From: Pseudomonadota bacterium
GTDB taxonomy: Bacteria; Myxococcota_A; Polyangia; GCA-2747355
DNA length: 64,000 nt
Assembly (NCBI GenBank): GCA_016711215.1
Contig: JADJTL010000001.1
Location: forward strand, 1-64,000
Direction: 5' to 3'
Shown: piece after piece, positions 37,967-45,471 of the stretch
Layout: each line of letters opens with the position of its first letter
Position numbering within the stretch: position 1 is the first letter of the stretch
Notes under the pieces: generated by a model
The model's input: only the letters and a program-made list of their open reading frames with translations
Database searches by the model: none
What the model was told of the DNA's origin: nothing
Translations under genes and position numbers: made by a program

Positions 37967-38768
37967 ACCTGCCGCGCAGCCGGCGCGCGAGCGCTCCGCC
38001 TGTGCCGAATCCGAAGCCACCCAGGAGTGCAGAGGAAAAGACGACAGCCTCAAGATTGCGCCTTCCGATATCAAGGAAGTCCGTGGACGGTGGGGAAAGA
38101 CCCAGCTGGGTCATGGCGGTAACCGTATCGCGGCCCAAACTCTGTACGCCACCGCGGGCTTGTTCCGCCGCTCTGCTCAGGAGCCCACTGCTAGAGGTCC
38201 AGGGAAGCGTCTTCTCCTGCTCGACGACCACGGAATAGGCGCCTCTGGCGCTCGTCGCTACCTTCGTCCAAATGGCTACGCCAACCTGGCCCAACCCCTC
38301 CCAGCCTTTGAAGGCTGATGGCGTCCGATGCGGCGAGGGGAATAGAGCGGTCGGTCCCACCAGAAGGCCTTCCTTGCCCGCAAGCGAGGTTGGGCTGGGA
38401 ACCAAGTCCGTCCGCGCCCCGACCTCTGTCCCGGCGACATATGCCGCGGCAGTGACCCCAAGGACGCCCGCACCGACAAGTGAAGTGGGTATTGCAGCAG
38501 CGGGCGCGTACCCGGCGAGGGAGTGGCTCGCAGTAATCACCGCCGCTTCGAGCGGTCGATCGACCACGTAGTTTCGCGCGGGCGCGTTGATTCCGAGGAC
38601 CCCTAACGCGCCAACAGCGCCCACCAAAAGCGCGTTGCGGGTCGATCGTCCAACGCGCCTTACGATCGATGTCCCATGGGGGGTTGCCCAAGCAGGCTGC
38701 GCAAGGGCGCCCAGGCTAAGGCTGGCAAAGAGCAGAAGCGCAATCGAAGGCGTGCGGCGCAGCATCAT
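37935..38768 (-). CDS. Exported or membrane protein of unknown function
   Basis: Hypothetical protein of 277 residues; ATG 38768 has AAGGAA upstream. A signal peptide ends QPAWA near residue 28. Several Gly/Ala-rich hydrophobic segments (for example ALLVGAVGALGVLGI and SLVGAGVLGVTAAAYVAG, then VVFSSALLGGFGFGTGG near the C-terminus) suggest membrane association. The last residues (STSNRQHHQQ) come from the TTGTCTATTG repeat. No family is recognised. It lies 96 nt after ilvA on the same strand. Confidence 0.5.
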   Translation of the reverse strand: MMLRRTPSIALLLFASLSLGALAQPAWATPHGTSIVRRVGRSTRNALLVGAVGALGVLGINAPARNYVVDRPLEAAVITASHSLAGYAPAAAIPTSLVGAGVLGVTAAAYVAGTEVGARTDLVPSPTSLAGKEGLLVGPTALFPSPHRTPSAFKGWEGLGQVGVAIWTKVATSARGAYSVVVEQEKTLPWTSSSGLLSRAAEQARGGVQSLGRDTVTAMTQLGLSPPSTDFLDIGRRNLEAVVFSSALLGGFGFGTGGALARRLRGRSTSNRQHHQQ

Positions 38769-38864
38769 GGGACGTTCCTTTCGGCGGTCTGGCGAGGGGC
38801 CTATGCATAGCATGTACCACGGCGTGCGCAGCTCGCTGCCGCAGGTGCGGCGGCGGCCGGCTCG

Positions 38865-39692
38865 CTATTTCGGTGGGTTGCGGCCGCGGGGGCGGGATGG
38901 GGGGCGGCGGCCGGGCTGGCCGGGGTGGCTCGTTTTCGACGAGGGCAGGGGCTCAGGCTGCCTTTTAGGGCGAGGTCCTCGCGTGGCCTCGCCCTCAGCG
39001 GCCTCGCCCTCAGCGCCCGTGCTGCTGGTCTTCGCGCCGGCAAAGAGGCTACAGGCGGGGTTGTGGGTCTCTTCGTGGTGGGCAAAGCCGAGGCTGCGGA
39101 GCAGCTCGACGAAGGCGCGGCGGGCGGCGGCGTCGAGCTGCAGGCCGAGCAGCACCCGGCCGTAGTCGGCGCCGTGGTTGCGGTAGTGGAAGAGGCTGAT
39201 GTTCCAGCGGCCGCCCATCTCGCGCAACAGGCCGAGCAGGGCGCCGCGGCGCTCGGGGAACTCGACCCGCCAGAGGGTCTCGTCGCGCAGCCCAGGGGCG
39301 TGGCCACCGACCATGTAGCGAATGTGCAGCTTGGCGGTCTCGTTGTCGGTCAGATCGACGACGCCGTAGCCCTCGGCGACGAGGCGGGCCGCCAGCGCCT
39401 CGCGCTCGGTCCGACCCTCGCTCAGCTCGACGCCGACGAAGACCTGAGCCCGGGTCGCGTCGTGGTAGCGGTAGTTGAACTCGGTGACGCTGCGCTCGCC
39501 GATCGCGCGGCAGAAGGCGAGGAAGCTGCCCGGCCGTTCGGGGATGCTGACGGCGAAGATCGCCTCCCGCTCCTCACCGAGCTCGGCGCGCTCGGCGACG
39601 TGGCGCAGCCGGTCGAAGTTCATGTTGGCGCCGCTCTCGATCGCTACCAGCGCGGCGCCGCGCAGGCGCTCGCGCGCGACGTATTTCTTCAG
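38865..39692 (-). pseudogene. ilvA: Threonine dehydratase, C-terminal (regulatory) part of a frameshifted gene
   Basis: Continuation of ilvA in another frame. It resumes at GLKKYVARERLRG, exactly where the N-terminal part stops after PAGALALAG. It carries the two ACT-like regulatory domains that bind isoleucine and valine (AIFAVSIPERPGSFLAFC, then LWRVEFPERRGALLGLL). The family usually ends near NPACSLFAG; here about 50 further low-complexity Pro/Arg/Ser residues follow. One missing C (GCGGGCTG where GCGGGCCTG would keep the frame) explains the break. Confidence 0.85.
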
Positions 39693-40546
39693 CCCGCGAG
39701 GGCCAACGCGCCAGCCGGCTCGGCGATGGTGCGGGTGTCCTCGAAGAGATCCTTGATCGCGCCGCAGGTCTCGTCCGTGCTCACCAGCAGCACCTCGTCC
39801 ACCACGCGCCGCGCGAGGCGGAAGGTCTCGCGGCCGACCTGTCGGACGGCGACGCCGTCGGCAAAGGGGCCGACGCGGTCGAGCGTGACCCGCCTGCCGG
39901 CGGCGAGGGCGCGCGAGAGGGTCGGGGCGTCGTCGGGCTCGACGCCGATCACGCGCGTCTCCGGGCGTACGAACTTGATATAGGCGCCGACGCCGGCGAT
40001 CAGCCCGCCGCCGCCCACGGGCACGAAGACCGCGTGCAGCGGGCCGCTGTGCTGGCGCAACAGCTCCATGCCGATGGTGCCCTGGCCGGCGATCACGTCG
40101 AGGTCGTCGAAGGGATGCACCAGGGTCAGCCCGCGCGCCTGGGCCAGCCGCTGCGCATGCGCGCCAGCCTCGTCGAAGCTGTCGCCCTCGAGCACGATCG
40201 TGGCGCCGAGCGCCTGCACCGCCTGTACCTTGATCGTCGCCGTGGTGCGCGGCATCACGATCAGGGCCTCGAGCCCGAGCTCGCGCGCGGCCAGCGCGAC
40301 CCCTTGGGCGTGGTTGCCGGCGGAGGCGGCGATGACGCCGCGCCGGCGTTGCGCGTCGTTGAGCTGGACGATCTTGTTGTAGGCGCCGCGGAGCTTGAAG
40401 GAGAAGACCTGCTGCAGGTCCTCGCGCTTGATCAAGACGCGGTTGCCGAGGCGGCGTGAGAGGCGCGGCGCGGGGCTCAGCGGGCTCTCGCTGGCGACCT
40501 CGTAGACGCGGGCGCGGAGGATGCGTTCGATCATTCGATTGAGCAT
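39689..40546 (-). pseudogene. ilvA: Threonine dehydratase, N-terminal (catalytic) part of a frameshifted gene
   Basis: PLP enzyme that deaminates threonine to 2-ketobutyrate, first step to isoleucine. The 285-residue product starts MLNRMIERILRARVYEV and includes the PLP lysine in FSFKLRGAYNK, the SAGNHAQGVAL loop and the phosphate-binding PVGGGGLIAG. It stops at TGA 39689-39691, immediately after the conserved EPAGALALAG. A single-base deletion relative to the expected frame separates it from the regulatory half. If real, the catalytic half alone might still work, as short catabolic or biodegradative enzymes do, but without isoleucine feedback. A sequencing or assembly error is the simpler explanation. 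Confidence 0.88.
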
Positions 40547-40654
40547 CGGTGGAGCATACGGCGCGCGCCGCTGAGCGCGCCAGCGAGCTGTGGCGCGGCA
40601 GGCGCCGGGCGCGATCGGTCGCGCCATCGCTGGACGGGCTGCTCGAAGGGGCTG

Positions 40655-41518
40655 CTAGGCGGGGGGCGGCGTGGCGCGTGCCGGCGAGCGCAGCGCCAGA
40701 TCGCGGCGCGGCGCCTGGCGGCGGAAGCGCACGTGCAGGTGATCGGCGTGACCGCGCCAATGACGCACCAGGCCGCGGCGGCGACCCGGGTACTCGAGGA
40801 GGCTCGCTAGCGTCTCCGCGGCGTAGCCTTGCGCGCGGGCGTGGACGTAGAGCGCGCGCTGCAGGCGGCGGTCGAGGAAGATCACCTGCACGTCGCCGGT
40901 GTCGATCAGGCGCAGCAGCAGAAACCAGGTGCGCTCGAGGTCGAGGGTGCGTGGTGTCGCGCGAGCGTAGCCGAGCGTCTCGCGCTTGAGCACGACGCGG
41001 ATGTCGACGTCCTGGCCGGTGTCGTGCGAGAGGTGCGGCCGCAGTCGTCCGCCCCAGCGACGGCTGAGGTCGTGGACCCAGATCGGCGAGGCCTCGGGGA
41101 AGTGCTCGTGGTAGGCGGTCATCACCTCGCTCAGGCGCTGCACCGTCAGCGCCGTGCCCCAGGCCTGATCGGGCGTCCGCACCTTCAGGCCCGGGCGGTC
41201 GGTGAGCTGGACCAGCCCATGGATGCGGCGATAGCGGCGTCGGTGGCGCGAGCGCCGCTGGGCGGTGCCGCGGGTCGCGAGCGCGCGCCTTGCTCGAGTC
41301 CGCGTGGCGCTGCGCGTCGAGGGCGTGAGGGCGGCTGAGGTCGCGACGGAGGGGGCCCCGAAGCTCGCGGCCGGTGCGGCGTCGAGCAGCACCGTGGACA
41401 CCGTCGAGGCGAGGATGGTCGGGTCGGCGCCGGCCGCGCTGAGCCCGCCGAGCAGCGTGGCGGCGGCGAAGCTAGACAGAAACGAGTAACTTGGCTTACT
41501 GACCATGCATCGGATCAT
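40655..41518 (-). CDS. MepA-like murein endopeptidase (M74)
   Basis: Exported protein of 287 residues with a signal peptide followed by a Ala/Ser/Arg-rich region. The C-terminal 180 residues resemble penicillin-insensitive murein endopeptidase MepA, a LAS-type zinc peptidase: HLSHDTGQDVDIR (about residues 160-172) and the closing HADHLHVRF (about 255-263) supply the zinc and catalytic His/Asp residues. It would cut D-Ala-meso-DAP cross-links in the periplasm. It is 109 nt upstream of ilvA, same strand, with no evident functional link. Confidence 0.82.
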   Translation of the reverse strand: MIRCMVSKPSYSFLSSFAAATLLGGLSAAGADPTILASTVSTVLLDAAPAASFGAPSVATSAALTPSTRSATRTRARRALATRGTAQRRSRHRRRYRRIHGLVQLTDRPGLKVRTPDQAWGTALTVQRLSEVMTAYHEHFPEASPIWVHDLSRRWGGRLRPHLSHDTGQDVDIRVVLKRETLGYARATPRTLDLERTWFLLLRLIDTGDVQVIFLDRRLQRALYVHARAQGYAAETLASLLEYPGRRRGLVRHWRGHADHLHVRFRRQAPRRDLALRSPARATPPPA

Positions 41519-41739
41519 GAGCAGCTAGCGTGCCAGCGAGCCTACCGGCGGTAGCCCCGCGGCGGACGCAGAAAAGGCGAGTCATCACGAGAAAGCCTCG
41601 CGCGGCGCCCTGCGCAGGCTGCAGCCAGGCGGCCACAGCCTGCAGCCTCCAGCCTGCAGGCAAGAGGCTCGTCAGGGCCGCTCAGGCCGGTCGGCCGGGC
41701 GCAGCGCGCCAGGCCCTGGCGTGTCGTGTCAGGGGTCTG

Positions 41740-42606
41740 TCAGTGGCGCGGTCGGATCGCCTCGGGGGACAGCGCACGATAGGGCCGGCCGTCCTGCGCC
41801 GCGAAGAGGTCGGCGATCTCGGCCGGTCTGAGGATGTGGAACTCGCCAAACTCCTCTCGCGCCTCGCGACGTGGGGTGTCGCGAGGTCCCGCGGGCCCCC
41901 TGAGCCAGGTGGCGAAGGGCTCGAGGTGGAGGGCGTTCAACGTGAAGCGCAGGTCGCCCGGGTCGCCCTCGAAGGCCCGCGCGCCGAACGCTTCCTGGAG
42001 GAAGGCGAGCTGCCGGGGACTCGCCTTGGTCGTGCCGCCGAAGGGCACGAAGCGGGGACGCGAGGAAGCCTTCGGGAAGGGTGATCGCACGAGGAGGATT
42101 CGATCCAGGCGTGGGTCGGGCTGCGGAAGCGTCAGGGCGATCGGAAAGCTCACCGTGACGCGGACGATCCGGGGCAAATCCATGCCGGCCGGCAGGCCGC
42201 TGGAACGGCTGCCGAGGGGCAGGCTCCAGTCATGAACCTTGCGCTCGGCGGCGCTCAGGTCGCCGACGAGGGCGAGCCCGGCGTCCCAGGTGACGGTCGA
42301 GTGAATCCGGGGCGCGATCAGCTCGCTGCGCGGGATCCACCGCAGATCGTTCCGCTCCGCCGTGCGCTCCTGGAGCGCTGCTCGCCAGTCCGCCGGGACG
42401 ATCAGCCGCTCGCGCCTGAAGAACTTGGCTGTCGGACGGCCGTGCTTGCCCCCGGGACCGAAGTAGACGTCAAAGGGCTGCGTCGTGCCCGCTGCGGAAG
42501 TACCCCGCGCGTGGGCCCCGCCCGTCCAGTCGGCGCGCGCCTCGGCGGAGCCGAGCAGCACGAGCGTGAAAACAAGCCCTGCGGTGAAAGTGGCCCGGTG
42601 AAACAT
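41740..42606 (-). CDS. Hypothetical secreted protein
   Basis: Protein of 288 residues. ATG 42606 is chosen because GGGGGGAG lies 5 nt upstream. A signal peptide ends SAEARA near residue 25. The mature region has Pro/Gly/Arg loops, the stretch VDFPF-like FDVYFGPGGKHGRPTAKFF and a run VRVTVSFPIALTLPQPDPRLD, which suggest a beta-rich fold. A short REAREEFGE near the C-terminus resembles part of a Nudix box, but the preceding Gly and Glu are missing. No family is recognised. Confidence 0.5.
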   Translation of the reverse strand: MFHRATFTAGLVFTLVLLGSAEARADWTGGAHARGTSAAGTTQPFDVYFGPGGKHGRPTAKFFRRERLIVPADWRAALQERTAERNDLRWIPRSELIAPRIHSTVTWDAGLALVGDLSAAERKVHDWSLPLGSRSSGLPAGMDLPRIVRVTVSFPIALTLPQPDPRLDRILLVRSPFPKASSRPRFVPFGGTTKASPRQLAFLQEAFGARAFEGDPGDLRFTLNALHLEPFATWLRGPAGPRDTPRREAREEFGEFHILRPAEIADLFAAQDGRPYRALSPEAIRPRH

Positions 42607-42703
42607 AAGGACTCCCCCCATTTTCGACCCCCCAGCGCGAGTCCGCGTCTCCGCGCCCTCGTGCCCCCCCCTACCCCCAAAGCACAACCCAAGGCCAAGC
42701 GTC

Positions 42704-43576
42704 CTAGACGAAGACCACGGTCTTGTTGCCGTGGACGATGATGCGGTCCTCCAGGTGCCAGGCGACGGCGCGCGCCAGCACCTGGCGCTCGATGTCGCGG
42801 CCGAGCCGTCGTAGCTCGCCCACCGAGTGGCGGTGCGAGACCCGGATCACATCCTGCTCAATGATCGGCCCGGCGTCGAGCGCCGCGGTGGCGTAGTGCG
42901 CCGTGGCGCCGATCAACTTGACGCCGCGCTCATCGGCCTGCTTGTAGGGGTCGGCGCCGGCGAAGGCGGGCAGGAAGGAGTGATGGATGTTGATGATGCG
43001 CTGCGGGTAGTGCGCGACGAAGTCCTCACCGAGGATTTGCATGTAGCGCGCAAGCACGACCAGGTCGGTCTGCTCGGCCAGCAGCTCGAGCATGCGCCGC
43101 TCGCCGGCCAGCCGATCGTCGGGGTTGATCGGCACCTCGTGGAAGGGCACGCCGAAGTCCTCGACCGCGCCGCGCAGCGTTCCATGGTTCGAGATGACCA
43201 TCGTCACCTGCGCCGGCAGCTCGCCGCGGCGCCAGCGCCACAGCAGCTCGAGCAGGCCATGGTCGGTCTTCGAGACCAGGATCGCCATGCGCTTGAGGTC
43301 GCTGGCGTAGCTGATGTGCCAGCGCATGCCGAAGCGGGCGGCGACGACCTCGGAGAAGCCGCGCTCGAGGGCGCTGCGCGAGACGTCGAGGTGCGGCGTC
43401 TGGAACTCGAGGCGCAAGAAAAACGTGCCGCCGCTCGGATCGGTGGAGTGCTGATCGAGGGCGGTGATGTTGACGCCGTGGTTGTAGAGGAAGCCCGTGA
43501 CCGTGGCGACGATGCCGGGGCGATCGTCGCAGGTGATCAGCAGCCGCGCGGTGGTGTCGCGGGCGTTGCGGCTCAC
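42704..43576 (-). CDS. purU: Formyltetrahydrofolate deformylase
   Basis: Hydrolyses 10-formyl-THF to formate and THF, feeding formate to PurT-type purine synthesis and balancing one-carbon pools. At 290 residues it is full length: an N-terminal ACT domain (TCDDRPGIVATVTGFLY) and a C-terminal formyltransferase-type domain with ARYMQILGEDF, NIHHSFLPAF (catalytic His) and ATAHYATAALDAGPII. It begins at GTG 43576. It is 16 nt after the quinone oxidoreductase gene, so they are likely co-transcribed. Confidence 0.95.
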   Translation of the reverse strand: MSRNARDTTARLLITCDDRPGIVATVTGFLYNHGVNITALDQHSTDPSGGTFFLRLEFQTPHLDVSRSALERGFSEVVAARFGMRWHISYASDLKRMAILVSKTDHGLLELLWRWRRGELPAQVTMVISNHGTLRGAVEDFGVPFHEVPINPDDRLAGERRMLELLAEQTDLVVLARYMQILGEDFVAHYPQRIINIHHSFLPAFAGADPYKQADERGVKLIGATAHYATAALDAGPIIEQDVIRVSHRHSVGELRRLGRDIERQVLARAVAWHLEDRIIVHGNKTVVFV

Positions 43577-43592
43577 GCGCCCTGCTCCGGCC

Positions 43593-44570
43593 TCATGGCA
43601 GCAGCACGCTGGCGCCGCTGGTTTGCCGGGCCTCGAGCGCGCGATGCGCCGCTGCCGCCTCGGCCAGCGGCCAGCGCTGGCGCAGGTCGAGCTTGATGGC
43701 GCCGTCGCGGACGAGCGCGAAGAGCGCCGTCGCGCTCGCCAGCAGCTCCTCGCGGGTGGCCGTGTAGTCGCCGAGCGCGGGCCGCGTGAGGAAGAGCGAG
43801 CCGCGCTGCGCCAGGATGGCCGGATCGAAGGCTTCGGGGCGTCCCGAGGCGTTGCCGAAGGCGACCAAGAGGCCCCGCGGGCGCAGGCAGGCGAGGGAGC
43901 CCTGGAAGGTGCTGCGCCCGACCGAGTCGTAGACGACGGGGACGCCGGCGCCGTCGGTCAGCTCGCGGACGCGCGCGACGAAGTCCTCGCGCGTGTAGAC
44001 GATCGGATGGTCGCAGCCGTGGGCTCGCGCGAGCGCGGCCTTGGCCTCGCTGCCGACGGTGCCGATCACCGTGGCGCCCAGGTGCTTGAGCCACTGGCAG
44101 GCGATCAGCCCGACGCCGCCGGCTGCCGCGTGGAAGAGCACCGTCTGGCCGGCCTCGACGCGGAAGGTGCGCCGCAGCAGGTACTCGGCGGTCAGGCCCT
44201 TGAGCAGCAGCGCGGCGGCCTGCGCGTCGTCGAGAAAATCGGGCAAGGGGACGAGTAGCGTCGCGCGGAGCACGCGGGCCTCCGCGTAGGCCCCGGGCGG
44301 GCCGCCGGCGTAGGCCACGCGCTGACCGACGCGCACGGCGCTGACGTCGGGCCCGACCGCCTCGACGACGCCGGCCGCCTCCAGGCCGAGGCCCGAAGGC
44401 AGCGCCGGTAGCGGATAGAGCCCGCTGCGGTGGTAGGTGTCGATGAAGTTGAGGCCGATCGCGCTCTGGCGGATCAGCGCCTCGCCGGGGCCGGGGAGGG
44501 GGAGCTCAATGGGCTCGATCCCGATCACCTCGGGACCGCCGACGGCGTGGATGCGACAGGCGCGGATCAT
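43593..44570 (-). CDS. qor: NADPH:quinone oxidoreductase, zinc-free MDR type
   Basis: Zeta-crystallin-type medium-chain reductase of 325 residues that reduces quinones with NADPH in the cytoplasm. It starts IHAVGGPEVIGIEPIELP, has NFIDTYHRSGLYP, the catalytic-domain PSGLGLEAAGVVEAVG and the nucleotide loop AAAGGVGLIACQ. There are no zinc-binding cysteines of the ADH kind. ATG 44570 is 78 nt from the divergent larB start. GAGGAG lies about 12 nt upstream, a little far. Confidence 0.92.
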   Translation of the reverse strand: MIRACRIHAVGGPEVIGIEPIELPLPGPGEALIRQSAIGLNFIDTYHRSGLYPLPALPSGLGLEAAGVVEAVGPDVSAVRVGQRVAYAGGPPGAYAEARVLRATLLVPLPDFLDDAQAAALLLKGLTAEYLLRRTFRVEAGQTVLFHAAAGGVGLIACQWLKHLGATVIGTVGSEAKAALARAHGCDHPIVYTREDFVARVRELTDGAGVPVVYDSVGRSTFQGSLACLRPRGLLVAFGNASGRPEAFDPAILAQRGSLFLTRPALGDYTATREELLASATALFALVRDGAIKLDLRQRWPLAEAAAAHRALEARQTSGASVLLP

Positions 44571-44648
44571 CACTGGGGGCAGCTCCTCGGTGGCCACGAT
44601 AGCAAGGAGTGTGGCAAAAAAGAACGTCCCAAGGCGGGAGGAGCGACG

Positions 44649-45392
44649 ATGGTGGCAACAGATACGCTCGAGCAGTTGGCGCGCCTCGACCTCGACCGCC
44701 GCGCGCGCAGCGGAATCCCCGAGGTGATCTTCGCCGAGCGCAAGGAGCTCGAGGTCCTCTGCGCCATCGCTGAGCGGATGGCGACGGCCTGCGGGCGCGC
44801 CCTGCTCTCGCGCGTCGAGCCGGGGCTGCAGGCGACGCTGGCGCAGCGCTTGGCGCCGCGCTTCGTCGTCGAGGTCCACGCGCAGGCGCGCATGGTCGTC
44901 GTGCGCCGCGCTGAGGCTGCAGCGCCGAGCGGCGGCGGCGTGATCGGCCTGCTGGCGGCCGGGACGGCGGATCTGCCCGTGGCCGAAGAGGCGCGGGTGA
45001 TGGCGCAGGAGATGGGCTGCGAGGTGCTTCACCACTACGACGTCGGCGTGGCCGGGCTGCACCGCCTGGTCGAGCCCCTGCGCGAGCTGCTGGCGCGCGA
45101 GGTGGCGGCGGTGGTCGTGGTGGCGGGCATGGAGGGCGCGCTGCCGACCGTCGTCAAGTCCTTGGTGCCCGTCCCGGTCATCGGCGTACCGACCTCGGTG
45201 GGCTACGGCTTCGGCCGGCCGGGCGAGGCGGCCCTGATGACCATGCTGCACTCCTGCGCCCCCGGGCTGACGGTCGTCAATGTCGACAACGGCCTGGGCG
45301 GCGGGGCCACCGCGGCGCTGATCGCGAATCGGGTCGCGGCAGCGGCCCTCGGCCGCAGCAGCTCTGTCGAGGCGCTCGTCAGCGCCCTCTAA
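44649..45392 (+). CDS. larB: Nickel pincer cofactor synthesis protein LarB
   Basis: Carboxylates and hydrolyses nicotinic acid adenine dinucleotide to pyridinium-3,5-biscarboxylate mononucleotide, first step to the nickel-pincer cofactor of lactate racemase and relatives. The 247-residue product has the AIR-carboxylase (PurE-like) fold: DLDRRARSGIPEVIFAE at the N-terminus, then TADLPVAEEA, VVVAGMEGALP and PTSVGYGFG. ATG 44649 follows GGAGGAG. Neither larC, larE nor larA is in the window, so the rest of the pathway must be elsewhere or absent. Confidence 0.92.
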   Translation: MVATDTLEQLARLDLDRRARSGIPEVIFAERKELEVLCAIAERMATACGRALLSRVEPGLQATLAQRLAPRFVVEVHAQARMVVVRRAEAAAPSGGGVIGLLAAGTADLPVAEEARVMAQEMGCEVLHHYDVGVAGLHRLVEPLRELLAREVAAVVVVAGMEGALPTVVKSLVPVPVIGVPTSVGYGFGRPGEAALMTMLHSCAPGLTVVNVDNGLGGGATAALIANRVAAAALGRSSSVEALVSAL

Positions 45393-45441
45393 CGCGAGCG
45401 CTGCGCGAGCCTTGTGCGTTCCGTGATCCCGGAGGTCGGGG

Positions 45442-45447
45442 TATAAT
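45442..45447 (+). promoter_or_regulatory. Perfect -10 hexamer upstream of the histidine kinase gene
   Basis: TATAAT stands out in GC-rich sequence 25 nt before the GTG start at 45472. A -35 element is weak: TTGTGC is 24 nt away and GTTCCG 18 nt away. A short 5' leader of roughly 18 nt is implied. Confidence 0.45.
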
Positions 45448-45471
45448 TCCCCGCAAGCGAGGCGCGCGACC

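Noticed and set aside
42270..42300. REAREEFGE-like Nudix box in the secreted protein at 41740-42606
   Set aside because: The Gly and Glu that should precede the motif are missing, the position is at the extreme C-terminus and the protein is exported. The motif itself lies nearer 41,840 in the gene.
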